Made by a program: the position numbers and the translations under genes. A stretch of DNA of 54,750 nt, from NCBI GenBank assembly GCA_029261965.1, contig JAJDAH010000017.1, positions 32,501 to 87,250 on the forward strand, written 5' to 3'. Below, one piece after another: positions 16,533 to 25,614 of the stretch (positions within the stretch are counted from its first letter, which is position 1; each line of letters starts with the position of its first letter). The notes beneath the pieces are model-generated. The model saw only the letters and a list, made by a program, of their open reading frames with translations. It was not told the DNA's origin and ran no database searches. This DNA is from Polyangiaceae bacterium. Its GTDB lineage: Bacteria > Myxococcota_A > Polyangia > Polyangiales > Polyangiaceae.

Positions 16533-19001
16533 ATGAACGCTCGGTGGACGACGATGGCGAGCGTCGCGCTTTTGGCGCTCGCCGCGCCGGCTCACGCCGA
16601 CGTGAGGGGCCAGGCGGTCGTGTCGGCGATGGCGTCGACGGGGGTTCGAGGGACGCCGTTCGCGGTCGCCGGCACCTCACGCATTCCGCTCGTCGTCGAA
16701 ACGCCCGGCGCGGCGTCCGGCGACGCTCCGGGACTCGTTTTCACCTCCCGTCGGTTTGCCACCCTGGTCGCCACTGCCGACGAAATCGAGGCGCTGTCGG
16801 CGCAGCACCCCGACTGGAGGTTCAGCTGGTCGCCTCCTCGGCACACGCTGCTCGACCAAACGGCGATGTGGGTCGGGTCCACGACCTTCCACGAGCGGAC
16901 CGGCAATGCGGGCCAAGGCGCTCTCGTTGCCATCATCGACACCGGTATCGATCCGGCCCACGGCGATTTTCGCGAGGCCGACGGGTCGACCCGGATCGCG
17001 TGGCTCATCGACTTCTCGCGGCCACCCCGTGGATCGCATCCCGAGCTCGAAGAACGCTACGGGTGCACGGGCGAGGGGCGCCAGTGCGCCATCTTCTCGC
17101 GCGCGGACATCACCCAAGTTCTCGGTAGCAACGTCGCAGGCGATCAGCCGCGCGACGTGTTCGGACACGGGACGCACGTCGCGTCGCTCGCCGTGGGCAA
17201 CGGCCAGTCGATGCGTACGCCGTTCTTCATCGGGAGCGCGCCCGAAGCGGACCTCGTCGTGGCGCGAGTGACCCGAGGCGCCTCGAACTCCATCCTCGAT
17301 GGCGACATCCTCGTCGCCACGCGTTTTGCGTTCGATCGAGCCGACGAGATGGGCCTGCCGATGGTCGTCAACCTCAGCCTCGGGAGCGATTTCGGCCCCC
17401 ACGACGGCAACTCGTCGCTCGAGCGCGGTCTCTCGGATTTCGTCGGCGCCGAGCACCCCGGCCGGGCCGTCGTCGTTGCCGCCGGCAATAGCGGAACACT
17501 CTTCGTGGAAACCGAGGGTCAGTTCCCCGAGCCACTCGGAAGTCACACCGAAGTGCACGTGACTCGGTCGTCGAGCGTGCGGGTCCCGATTCTCACGCCA
17601 AACGTCGATTCGGCGCCGAACCAAGGCACGGTGTTCATTTGGCTGGCGTTCGGTCAGTCCGACCAGATCTCGGTCGGGCTCGATGATCGCCGCGGCAAGT
17701 GGGTCGCCCCTCTGGCTCCAGGAGAAGCGAGGGCGTTCGATCGAGACGGCCTGACCGCGACCATCTTCAACGGCTCCGAGAAAAAAAACAGTCCGGTTCC
17801 GAGCGGTTCAGCTGGGGCTGCGGTCGTGCTGACCGGGCAATGGCCCGCCGGAGAGACGTTCGCGGTACGGCTCGAGGGCAAAGGAAACGTGGGCGTGTGG
17901 GTGCAATCCGAGGGAGATTTCTCGGTGGCTGGAGGCAACGCGTTGGTCCCTCGGGCGACGAAGCAGGGCACGATCAACGTCCCCGCTTCTTCTCCTGCGC
18001 TCATCGCCGTGGGCGCGACGGTCAATCGGGACACTTGGTCGACCCACAACCGCAAGCGCGTGACTCTCGAGAGCTCCGTGCCGGACGCGATGCCGTTCTT
18101 CAGCTCCTCCGGGCCGAACGCTCTAGGCGTGATGAAACCCGACATCGTTGCTCCCGGTGTTTTCTTGATCGGTGCGATGGGTGTCAACGCCGATCCGCGC
18201 GAGAACGCGGGCGGTGTTTTCGAGGGCATCAATGCTTGCCCGGACGGCGATCAATGCCTGGTGGTCAGCGATACTCACGCCGTCACCAGCGGAACTTCGA
18301 TGGCTGCGCCGGTCGTCGCCGGTGCTGTTGCGCTCTTGTTCGCCCGCGATCCGACCCTCACACAAGACGAGGTGCGCGCGCTGCTTCAGGCTGGCGCCCG
18401 TCGCCCGACCGGTATGATTCCGGTCGAGCAGCAACTCGGTCCCGGGGCGCTAGACCTGCTCGGCACTTTGACGGTGATGGACTCGGAGCAATCTCCGATC
18501 CGCAAAGATCCCGTCGAGGAAGAAAGTTGGGTCGCGCTCAGCCAATCGTTCGCGCGACCCGGCGGGCGGCCGCTGTTTGGCACCGTGGAGCTGCGGGGCG
18601 CCGACGGCGCAATCGCGGATGGTTTCGATGAGAGTCGGCTGAGGCTCGAGGCCGAGCCCGCGATCGTTCATTCGAGCCTCACGAGGGTCGCCCCGGGTTT
18701 GTGGCGGTTCGAGCTCGCCGCCCCCGGTGGCACCGGGGGTCAGAGGATGAGCGTGCGGCTGCTTTTCGACGGCGCGCTCTTTCTCGAACGAGACGTGCCC
18801 ATCGCGGTCGACCAAGCCGCCGCGGAAGTGGGCTTCGCCTCCCGTGGCGGCTGCACGATCGTGGCTCCGCGCTCGGCGCCCGCGATCCCTTGGGCCGCCT
18901 GGTTTCTAGCCGCCCTCGGAATCACAGTCGCGCGAGGTAGAGCGTGTGTCCGTGTGGCTCGAACGGCGCGACGTCGGGGTCGAAAGGGTGGGCGAGGGTG
19001 A
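16533..19001 (+). CDS. Subtilisin-like (S8) serine protease, surface-anchored
   Basis: The 822-residue secreted protein has a Sec signal ending near ALAAPAHA and an S8 catalytic triad: Asp136 in AIIDTGID, His212 in GHGTHVASLA and Ser589 in SGTSMAAPVVAGA. The long insert between His and Ser resembles large multi-domain subtilases. The C-terminus has RGGCTIV, a Pro-rich gap, a membrane helix and an Arg-rich end (TARRRGRKGG), like a divergent MYXO-CTERM sorting tail. It likely degrades proteins outside the cell, possibly in predation. The last 80 bp overlap the convergent gene. Confidence 0.92.
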   Translation: MNARWTTMASVALLALAAPAHADVRGQAVVSAMASTGVRGTPFAVAGTSRIPLVVETPGAASGDAPGLVFTSRRFATLVATADEIEALSAQHPDWRFSWSPPRHTLLDQTAMWVGSTTFHERTGNAGQGALVAIIDTGIDPAHGDFREADGSTRIAWLIDFSRPPRGSHPELEERYGCTGEGRQCAIFSRADITQVLGSNVAGDQPRDVFGHGTHVASLAVGNGQSMRTPFFIGSAPEADLVVARVTRGASNSILDGDILVATRFAFDRADEMGLPMVVNLSLGSDFGPHDGNSSLERGLSDFVGAEHPGRAVVVAAGNSGTLFVETEGQFPEPLGSHTEVHVTRSSSVRVPILTPNVDSAPNQGTVFIWLAFGQSDQISVGLDDRRGKWVAPLAPGEARAFDRDGLTATIFNGSEKKNSPVPSGSAGAAVVLTGQWPAGETFAVRLEGKGNVGVWVQSEGDFSVAGGNALVPRATKQGTINVPASSPALIAVGATVNRDTWSTHNRKRVTLESSVPDAMPFFSSSGPNALGVMKPDIVAPGVFLIGAMGVNADPRENAGGVFEGINACPDGDQCLVVSDTHAVTSGTSMAAPVVAGAVALLFARDPTLTQDEVRALLQAGARRPTGMIPVEQQLGPGALDLLGTLTVMDSEQSPIRKDPVEEESWVALSQSFARPGGRPLFGTVELRGADGAIADGFDESRLRLEAEPAIVHSSLTRVAPGLWRFELAAPGGTGGQRMSVRLLFDGALFLERDVPIAVDQAAAEVGFASRGGCTIVAPRSAPAIPWAAWFLAALGITVARGRACVRVARTARRRGRKGGRG

Positions 19002-20328
19002 CGCCACCGATGTTCGTCCCGACGATGAGCACGGCGCGGGCCCCGGAGAGGTCGACGATTTGCCGTTCGGCTCGAGTCGCGCGCTCTTCGTAGACGACGT
19101 CGATTTCTCTGAGAGCAGCGCCGTCCGGGCCGATCAACGTGGCGCGCCACTTGAACGCTACCGGCGGCTCCCAGGAAGCCCGGAACGCCAACGAAGCGCC
19201 GGCGGGCACGTCGTCGAGCTCGAGCCAAACGTAGCTCGAGCCCGTCGGTTCGATGGGGCGAGGCATCGCGAGATTGCGAGGAAGCGACGAGAACTTCACG
19301 TGCCAATCGAACCGGACGTTTCCGAAGGTCCCGGCCCAACCCAGGGTCGGTAGATGCATGCCGTCGTCGCGCTCGCCGACGAATGCGCGGCCGAGCGCGA
19401 ATCCCCCGAGCACGTCACCCACGTTTTGGGTCGCGAGCGAGCGTCTGAGCACGTCGAACACGTCGGGCTCGTTGTTCCAAGTGGCGGCTTCGGGCGGAGT
19501 TTCGTTCACCGCGAGGCTGAGCAGGAACGTCGCCAGCTCGCCGGGCGAGCCTCGCCCCAGACGGTGCTCGAGATAGTCGAACCACATGGCGGCTCCTTCC
19601 GCGCGCCGATCCCGGTCGCGGGTCAGCGTCGCCAGATCGGGTCGGCTTTGGAAATCGTCGATGGCTTCGTAGTCGAGGCCGGTGGGCCACCCCGTAGCCA
19701 GCCACAGATGTGTGGCGAACGCTCGTCGTACGAAAGGTGTCATTCCGGCGTCCAATCCGAGGGCGCTCGCCTCGGCGACGCAGGTCGTCGCCGCGCGCTC
19801 GAGCTCTGGGTGCTCCTCGAACCCGAGAACACAAAAGCCCGGGGCTTGGTCGAACGGGCCGAGTCGCTCGGCGTCGGCGAGCACTTCGAATGAGTGGGGA
19901 GCGCCGCTATCCAGGTAGAGATCGAGTTGATCGCCTCCGCCGCGGCCATCGTCACCGAGGGGTGCGGGAAGGCCGACGGCGAAAACGAGCTTCTCGTAGG
20001 CGACTTCGAAGGCTTCGAGGGTTCGGAGGGCGGTCGCCGCTGGGGCTCGTCCGCGGTGAACGCAGACGGGTCGCCGGGGGCTACACGCTGGCGCCTCTTG
20101 CGAGGCTGGACGGGCGCTCACCGTGCGAGGCGGACCAGTGGGAAGCGAGGGATCGAGCTCGACCTCGGGTACCGGGGCCGGTGGAGATGACGGCAACAGG
20201 CCTTGGGCTTGGGCCACGGTGGTCAGCGTGAGGCCGCCGGTCACGAGGCCAGCAGCGAGGGCGAGCTTCACGAAGCGAGTCAGCCGGGCCCGGGCGAAAA
20301 ACGACGCGGATTTGACAGGTTGGCTCAC
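18922..20328 (-). CDS. Secreted protein of unknown function
   Basis: The 468-residue protein has a long signal peptide (FVKLALAAGLVTGGLTLTTVAQAQ) and a Pro-rich linker. A globular region follows with DDGRGGGDQLDLYLDSG, a Cys pair region (GFCVLGFEEHPELERAATTCVAEAS) and HLWLATGWPTGLDYEA, which faintly recalls secreted metalloprotease-like proteins but has no HExxH. The C-terminal ~130 residues look like a beta-sandwich (SSYVWLELDDVPAGASLAFRASWEPP). It starts with GTG 20328, close to the promoter of the divergent operon. Its stop is inside the protease gene. Confidence 0.8.
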   Translation of the reverse strand: MSQPVKSASFFARARLTRFVKLALAAGLVTGGLTLTTVAQAQGLLPSSPPAPVPEVELDPSLPTGPPRTVSARPASQEAPACSPRRPVCVHRGRAPAATALRTLEAFEVAYEKLVFAVGLPAPLGDDGRGGGDQLDLYLDSGAPHSFEVLADAERLGPFDQAPGFCVLGFEEHPELERAATTCVAEASALGLDAGMTPFVRRAFATHLWLATGWPTGLDYEAIDDFQSRPDLATLTRDRDRRAEGAAMWFDYLEHRLGRGSPGELATFLLSLAVNETPPEAATWNNEPDVFDVLRRSLATQNVGDVLGGFALGRAFVGERDDGMHLPTLGWAGTFGNVRFDWHVKFSSLPRNLAMPRPIEPTGSSYVWLELDDVPAGASLAFRASWEPPVAFKWRATLIGPDGAALREIDVVYEERATRAERQIVDLSGARAVLIVGTNIGGVTLAHPFDPDVAPFEPHGHTLYLARL

Positions 20329-20342
20329 TCGTCGCCTATACT
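20312..20342 (+). promoter_or_regulatory. Probable sigma-70 promoter of the 20379-21976 operon
   Basis: TTGACA (20312-20317) and TATACT (20337-20342) are both near-consensus, with a 19-base spacer. The element overlaps the start of the divergent gene. A small GC hairpin (20355-20371, ccgggc/gccccgg) lies between it and the ATG at 20379. Confidence 0.5.
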
Positions 20343-20378
20343 GGCATAGGATTACCGGGCAAAAGCCCCGGGGTACAA

Positions 20379-20939
20379 ATGGCTCAGCCTCGATTCGACC
20401 CCTCGCAGAGCGTGAAGTTCGATCTGACGCGTGGTGCCGTCAGCCTCGAGGGTTCGGCCTCGAATGTGGTCGTGCCTCAGCAGGCGCTCTTGGACCTTTG
20501 CCGGCAGGCCGGGGACGAGGCGCTTCGTGACTTTGGTCGCAAGATCGGCACCGAAGCCGGATGGCGAGCTTCTGGAAGGCTCATCGATGGCCCGACGCGA
20601 GCGAGTATTCCCGCGGTCGTCGAGCACCTCGGCGGGAATCTGGCGTTGCTCGGTCTCGGCAATCTGAAGGTCGAGCAATGGGGCAAGGCGCTCGTGTTCG
20701 CCGTAGGCAACGCTCCGCCCGGAGATCACGGCGCCGTGCTTCTCGGAGCGGTGCTCGAGGGCGCTCTGCAGCGCGCGATGAGTCGCGACTTGCGAATGGT
20801 CGTGCTCGATCGGGACGACCAGACCGTGCGTTTGCTCGCCACTAGCCCGATGACCGCCGACAAGGTTCGCGGGTGGCTGGCCGCTGGTTCGTCGTGGGGT
20901 GACGCTTTGACCAAGCTCAATGCCGGGGGGGATGCATGA
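20379..20939 (+). CDS. Unknown cytoplasmic protein, first gene of a two-gene unit
   Basis: The 186-residue soluble protein is predicted mixed alpha/beta. It has VVPQQALLDLCRQAGDEALRDFGRKIGTEAGWRASGRL followed by SIPAVVEHLGGNLALLGLGNLKVEQWGKALVF. The pattern is weakly reminiscent of V4R-like small-molecule-binding or heterodimerising scaffolds, but I cannot assign a family. There is no signal peptide or catalytic signature. ATG 20379 lacks a good Shine-Dalgarno. Its stop overlaps the next start (ATGA), implying equal expression and perhaps a complex with that protein. Confidence 0.8.
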   Translation: MAQPRFDPSQSVKFDLTRGAVSLEGSASNVVVPQQALLDLCRQAGDEALRDFGRKIGTEAGWRASGRLIDGPTRASIPAVVEHLGGNLALLGLGNLKVEQWGKALVFAVGNAPPGDHGAVLLGAVLEGALQRAMSRDLRMVVLDRDDQTVRLLATSPMTADKVRGWLAAGSSWGDALTKLNAGGDA

Positions 20940-21976
20940 GCGTGCAAGACAAGGTGAGCGCGCTCGAAGGGCTGCTCGACCGGGTGCGCCGAAACGCGGC
21001 GAAACCGCGCGCCGCCGCGGCGGCTCCGCCATCGGCCGAGCCCGCGCCTCCACGGCAAGCCGCGCCTCCACCGCAGGTTGCCCCACCACCGCAGGAGCTA
21101 GAGCTCAGCGGCGGTGGCGACGTCGACGACTTGCTCGACGCCCCGCCCATCAGCTCCGGTCCGCGCTCCGACATGGAGACGATGGTGGCCAACCCCGAGG
21201 AAGAAGCCGCGCTCGCGGCCGATGACGGGGCGGGGGACGACATCATCGACATGGACATCGACGACTTCGGCGAAGAAGTCGATGTCGAGATCGACGTCGA
21301 ATCACCGGCGGCAGAAGCGGCCGACGTGGAAGTGTCCATCGACTTCGACGACGACGAGCCACCCGCTTCGTCGAAGCGTCCGATCGTGGACGAAGCCGCG
21401 GATTTGGCAGAACGCGAAGTCCCACTCAAGACGCCTCCGCCGGAGTCCGGACGCCAGGTCGCAGTGGCGCCGATTTCCGAGGCGGCCGTGCCGAGCATCG
21501 AGCAGCTAGGGGCGACCGTCCAGCTCGAGTCGGATGGATCCGGCGTCGACGATTTGTTGGAAGCGGATCTGAACGCGACCCCCGGTCAGGTCGACGGCCC
21601 GCGACCGCAGATGCCGACGATGGAGCAACTCGGCGAGACGATCGAGCTTAGGGGCTCCGACGCACCCGACGCCCACCTCGAACTCGATGCGCCCGAGGAC
21701 GAAATCGGCGAGGACGCGCCGGACGAGCTGGAGGCGGCCATTCCCTCCGGCGCTGGTGGCGGAGTGTACGACGACAGCCTGGCCCCTCCGCCCGAGGCGA
21801 AGGAGGAGCTGCAACGCCACCTCCAAACCGAGCGGTCGGCGTCCGGTGCTCCGGCAGCGGGTCCCGAGGTAACGTCGCGCCCGGCGATCGACATCGATCC
21901 GACAGAGTTCACCGTCTCGACGACCGACGACGACAGCTCGTTCCTCGCCGCCCTCGAAGCGTCGCTGTCGTTGTAG
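20936..21976 (+). CDS. Acidic, mostly disordered protein with repeated EQLG motif
   Basis: The 346-residue protein begins with a short amphipathic helix (VQDKVSALEGLLDRVRRNA). Pro/Ala-rich and very acidic regions follow. Two similar blocks are visible: VPSIEQLGATVQLESDG followed by DDLLEADL, and MPTMEQLGETIELRGSD followed by DAHLELDA. A related DDLLDAPP lies near residue 65. The tail is a hydrophobic-acidic peptide (DDDSSFLAALEASLSL). It looks like a scaffold carrying short docking motifs. It is coupled to the preceding gene by ATGA and convergent with the kinase gene (stops 4 bp apart). Function unknown. Confidence 0.82.
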   Translation: MSVQDKVSALEGLLDRVRRNAAKPRAAAAAPPSAEPAPPRQAAPPPQVAPPPQELELSGGGDVDDLLDAPPISSGPRSDMETMVANPEEEAALAADDGAGDDIIDMDIDDFGEEVDVEIDVESPAAEAADVEVSIDFDDDEPPASSKRPIVDEAADLAEREVPLKTPPPESGRQVAVAPISEAAVPSIEQLGATVQLESDGSGVDDLLEADLNATPGQVDGPRPQMPTMEQLGETIELRGSDAPDAHLELDAPEDEIGEDAPDELEAAIPSGAGGGVYDDSLAPPPEAKEELQRHLQTERSASGAPAAGPEVTSRPAIDIDPTEFTVSTTDDDSSFLAALEASLSL

Positions 21977-21979
21977 CCC

Positions 21980-22882
21980 TCAGCCGTCGCTTCGCTCGAC
22001 CGCGTCGAGGGGAGTGCGAAGCGCATCCCAAGCATCCTGCGCGTTGTCGTAGCGATCGTCAGGTTCTCGACACACCGCGCGCAAGAACCACGCGTCGAGC
22101 TCGGCGGGGATCAGCAGCGGCGAGCCAATCTCGCCGACACGCTTGCTGGGTTTTTGGATTGGGTGCCGCATGAGCTCCATCGCCAGGTCCATCATCGAGC
22201 TGCGGCTGTCCGCATGGAGCCAGTACAAGCGCCCGGCGAGGATGTAGAACACGAGCAAACCGAGCGCCCAGACATCGGTGCGTGGGTCTGGCTGATAATC
22301 GCTCATGCCCTGTTCGGGCGCGGACCAGAGCGGCGTGCCGAGCCCCGCGGCGGTCAACGAAGCCTTGTTGTCGGCGTACGCCCGCTTGGCGATTCCAAAG
22401 TCGAGTACCTTGAGCACCGTGTTGCCATCGCGTTCGGCAGCAAAGATGTTTTCGGGCTTGAGATCGCGGTGCACGATACCCGCAGCGTGCGCGCTGATCA
22501 CGGCGGAGAACAGCTCGGAGAGCATCTGCTTCGCGCGGTCGAGGGCCGGGGCGCCCGCGACTTTGACGAGCTCGCTCAAGGTCTGCCCTTCGAGCCGCTC
22601 CATGACGAGCCACGGGGTGCGAGAATCTTCGTCGAAGCCGGTGTCGATGGTCTGGACGATGTTCGGGTGGCGCAGCTGCGCGCTCAGTCGGGCTTCGCGT
22701 TCGAAACGGTGGAGCGCTCGCGGATCGGAGTCGAAGAGATCGTAGTTCATCGCCTTGAGGGCAAGCTCACCGCCGTCCCGCAGGTCTTCGACACAGTAGA
22801 CCGCGCCCATGGCTCCGGCTCCAATGCGCGCGACGATCCGGTAGCGATCGTTGAACACGTAGCCCGGGCCGACGACGGTCAT
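21980..22882 (-). CDS. Soluble Ser/Thr protein kinase (PknB-like catalytic domain)
   Basis: The 300-residue protein is almost only a Hanks-type kinase domain. It has the Gly loop GAGAMGAVY (21-29), Lys43, Glu63, the catalytic loop HRDLKPEN (138-145), DFGIAK (161) and APEQ. All catalytic residues are present, so it is probably active. There is no membrane helix or sensor domain; regulation must come from partners. The start ATG 22882 overlaps the miaA stop by 4 bp, so it is the last gene of an operon with mutL and miaA. Confidence 0.93.
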   Translation of the reverse strand: MTVVGPGYVFNDRYRIVARIGAGAMGAVYCVEDLRDGGELALKAMNYDLFDSDPRALHRFEREARLSAQLRHPNIVQTIDTGFDEDSRTPWLVMERLEGQTLSELVKVAGAPALDRAKQMLSELFSAVISAHAAGIVHRDLKPENIFAAERDGNTVLKVLDFGIAKRAYADNKASLTAAGLGTPLWSAPEQGMSDYQPDPRTDVWALGLLVFYILAGRLYWLHADSRSSMMDLAMELMRHPIQKPSKRVGEIGSPLLIPAELDAWFLRAVCREPDDRYDNAQDAWDALRTPLDAVERSDG

Positions 22883-23787
22883 CCTGGATTCAGGGTAGTT
22901 CCAGGTCGGATCCAGTCAACTCGTTCATCCCGCAGCCACGATCGTTGCTTGCGCACGAACGCACGCGTCGCTTGGGTGACTCGTTCGAGCAGACTCTCGC
23001 GGTCGATGACGGGTCCGGCACGAACGGCTTCGGCGACTTGGCGATAGCCGATCGACTTCATGGCACGAGCTTCGGCAAAACCGTCGTTCATGAGCGACTC
23101 GACTTCTTCGATCCAACCACTGTCGAGCATCTTGCTCGCTCGAGCTTCGATGCGCTGGGCGAGCTCCTCGCGGGTGCGCTCGACCCCGACGAGACGAGCG
23201 TCGTAGCGCGGCGCCCGGAAGCCGTGCTCGGCCTGTACGTCGCTCATCGGGCGCCCGGTGAGCTCGTGCACCTCGAGCGCCCGGCTCACGCGGACCAGAT
23301 CGTTCGGGTTCAAACGCTCTGCGCTTTTGGGGTCCACCTGTTCGAGCTGCCGATGAAGTGCCGCTCGCCCGTCGCGTTCGGCAATGGTGCGGTGCCGATC
23401 ACGAATGGTGGTGTCCGCCGGGGGGGCGTCGGCCAGCCCGAAGAGCAGCGCGCGAACCCAGAGGAACGTTCCTCCACATACGATAGGCACCCGGCCACGC
23501 GATCGAATCATTTCGATTTGCTGCGCAGCAAGCTCGGCGAACGCTGCGGCATCCATCGGGTCGAGGGGGTCGACGACGTCGAGAAGGTGGTAAGGCACGC
23601 CGCGGAGCTCGGTGGCCGACGGCTTTCCGCTGCCGATGTCGAATCGGCGGTAGATCTGGACGCTGTCGGCGTTGACGACCTCACCTCCGAAGTCGCGGGC
23701 GAGCTCCAGGGCCAGCTCGGTTTTCCCCGACGCGGTCGGCCCGACGACCACAATCAGCGTGCCGTCCGCGGCGAGCGTCTCTTCCAT
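22879..23787 (-). CDS. miaA: tRNA dimethylallyltransferase MiaA
   Basis: The 302-residue protein has the P-loop GPTASGKTELALELA, the substrate stretch DSVQIYRRFDIGSGKPS, the GGTFLWVRALLFGL block and IEEVESLMNDGFAEARAMKSIGYRQ, all typical of MiaA. It adds the dimethylallyl group to A37 of tRNAs reading UNN codons. The length is normal. It lies 9 bp after mutL, the classic mutL-miaA order seen in many bacteria, and overlaps the kinase gene. Confidence 0.95.
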   Translation of the reverse strand: MEETLAADGTLIVVVGPTASGKTELALELARDFGGEVVNADSVQIYRRFDIGSGKPSATELRGVPYHLLDVVDPLDPMDAAAFAELAAQQIEMIRSRGRVPIVCGGTFLWVRALLFGLADAPPADTTIRDRHRTIAERDGRAALHRQLEQVDPKSAERLNPNDLVRVSRALEVHELTGRPMSDVQAEHGFRAPRYDARLVGVERTREELAQRIEARASKMLDSGWIEEVESLMNDGFAEARAMKSIGYRQVAEAVRAGPVIDRESLLERVTQATRAFVRKQRSWLRDERVDWIRPGTTLNPG

Positions 23788-23796
23788 TTCGGAAGT

Positions 23797-25605
23797 CTAC
23801 CTTCGGCCGACCTGCCGCTCGAGCTCGGCCCAGCTCGTGTAGGTCACGACGGGACGGCCGTGGGGGCAATGTCCGGCGAAGTCGGTGATGTCGAGAGAGC
23901 GCAGGAGGTGCGTCGCTTCGTCCGCCGTCAGCGGATCGCCTGCGCGAATCGAACCGTGACAGGCCATCGTGGCGAGCGCGCGATCGACGGCGTCCGAAAA
24001 GGCGCGTCCGCCCGTACGGGTGATCTCGGCGAGCAAGTCGCGCACCATGCGCTCCGGGCTCGCCCGGTGCAGGAGCTTGGGCACCGAGTGCACGCTCACC
24101 AGCTCGGTCCCACGGACCCTCACGTCGAACCCGACTCGCGCGAACTCTTCGCCGTGCTCTTCGAGCATCTCGCTTTCGAGCGGTGTGATGTCGAAGGTCA
24201 GCGGAAACAGCATTGCCTGCGAAGCGATGTCTTTCGATTCGTAGGCTTTGCGCAATCGGTAGAAGTTGACGCGCTCGGCCGCCGCGTGCTGGTCCAGCAC
24301 GTAGAGCCCGTTGTCCCCCTCGCAGATGAGGTACGTCTGACGAACCTGGGCAAGGAAACGAAGGCTCGACCACGGCACCGCCGGCTCTTGCTCGAGCCGG
24401 GCGTGTGAAGAATCGCGGACGGCAAAAACCAACGGATCTTTCGATGGGATGCCGGGGGCGTCCGAGCGGGCCGAGGCGCCGTCCGCGGCAGTCGGGGAAG
24501 CGGCGGGTTGAGCGGCGATCCTCGCGACTGGGGCTGCTCCCGCCGCGGGCTCACTGGGCGCCGCCGCTGCTGTTTGGGGTTGGTTCTTGGGAGACCACTG
24601 TGAGCGCGGCGGAGCGGGAAGCGAAAACGCCGAGGAAAGCGCCAACGAGAGCACCCGGTAGAGAGCATCGGAGACCGCCCGGGGATCCGCGAATCGCACC
24701 TCGGCCTTTTGCGGATGTACGTTGACGTCGAGTAGTTGGGGCGCGATGTCGAGATAGACGACACCACGCGGGTAGCGTCCGCGGTCCAGTACGCTGCCGT
24801 AGGCCTGGGCGACGGTGTGCGCGAGGGCGCGGTCGCGAACCGGGCGCCCGTTGACCAACAGTCGCAACCCACCCGCGCCGCTTCTCGCGCGTTCGGGTCG
24901 AGACAGGAAGGCTTCGACCGTCAGCGGCCCCCGGTCGCCACGGCAAGCAGCAAGCTCTTCGCCCGACAGCGCGCTCTTGACGCGATGCTCGCGGTCGGGT
25001 GCGCGCAGCCATTCGCGCACCCGACGACCATCGCGCGTCAGGGTGAACGTCATTTCCGGTCGAGAAAGAGCCGCGGACTCGACGACGTCGGTCACGTGCC
25101 CGGATTCGGTACCGCTCGAACGGAGGAACTTTCGACGAGCGGGGACGTTGTAGAAAAGGTCGCGCACCTCCACCGTGGTGCCCAGAGGTGCGCCGACCGG
25201 ACGCGCCGCGGCTTCGCTTCCGCCATCGACGGAGACTTCCACGCCTTCGTCATCGTCGGCCGTCCGTGTGCGCACGACGAAGCGGCTCACCGAGGCGATG
25301 CTCGGCAGGGCCTCCCCACGAAATCCGAAAGTCTCCACGCACCCGAGCTGTTCGAGCGTGTGGATTTTGCTCGTCGCGTGTCGCTCGACCGAAATCGAAG
25401 CGTCTTGCTTCGACATGCCCCGACCGTCGTCGATGACCGCGATTCGCTTGATTCCGCCGCCCTCGATTTCGACTTCACACCGCGTGGCGCCCGCGTCTAT
25501 CGAGTTCTCGACCAGCTCCTTGACGGCGCTTGCCGGGCGCTCCACGACCTCGCCCGCAGCGATTTGGCTCGAGAGACTGGGCGGTAACCGTTGGATCGAC
25601 CCCAT
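23797..25605 (-). CDS. mutL: DNA mismatch repair protein MutL
   Basis: The 602-residue protein has an N-terminal GHKL ATPase (IAAGEVVERPASAVKELVENSIDAGA, DDGRGM, GFRGEALPSIASV), a Pro/Ala-rich linker (~350-405) and a C-terminal dimerisation domain. The latter has LDQHAAAERVNFY and CPHGRP, related to the nuclease motifs of endonuclease-type MutL. In DQHAxxExxxxE the final Glu appears as Tyr. MutL links mismatch recognition by MutS to strand removal. ATG 25605 lies 9 bp after the upstream membrane-protein gene. Confidence 0.95.
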   Translation of the reverse strand: MGSIQRLPPSLSSQIAAGEVVERPASAVKELVENSIDAGATRCEVEIEGGGIKRIAVIDDGRGMSKQDASISVERHATSKIHTLEQLGCVETFGFRGEALPSIASVSRFVVRTRTADDDEGVEVSVDGGSEAAARPVGAPLGTTVEVRDLFYNVPARRKFLRSSGTESGHVTDVVESAALSRPEMTFTLTRDGRRVREWLRAPDREHRVKSALSGEELAACRGDRGPLTVEAFLSRPERARSGAGGLRLLVNGRPVRDRALAHTVAQAYGSVLDRGRYPRGVVYLDIAPQLLDVNVHPQKAEVRFADPRAVSDALYRVLSLALSSAFSLPAPPRSQWSPKNQPQTAAAAPSEPAAGAAPVARIAAQPAASPTAADGASARSDAPGIPSKDPLVFAVRDSSHARLEQEPAVPWSSLRFLAQVRQTYLICEGDNGLYVLDQHAAAERVNFYRLRKAYESKDIASQAMLFPLTFDITPLESEMLEEHGEEFARVGFDVRVRGTELVSVHSVPKLLHRASPERMVRDLLAEITRTGGRAFSDAVDRALATMACHGSIRAGDPLTADEATHLLRSLDITDFAGHCPHGRPVVTYTSWAELERQVGRR

Positions 25606-25614
25606 CTGTCGTCC

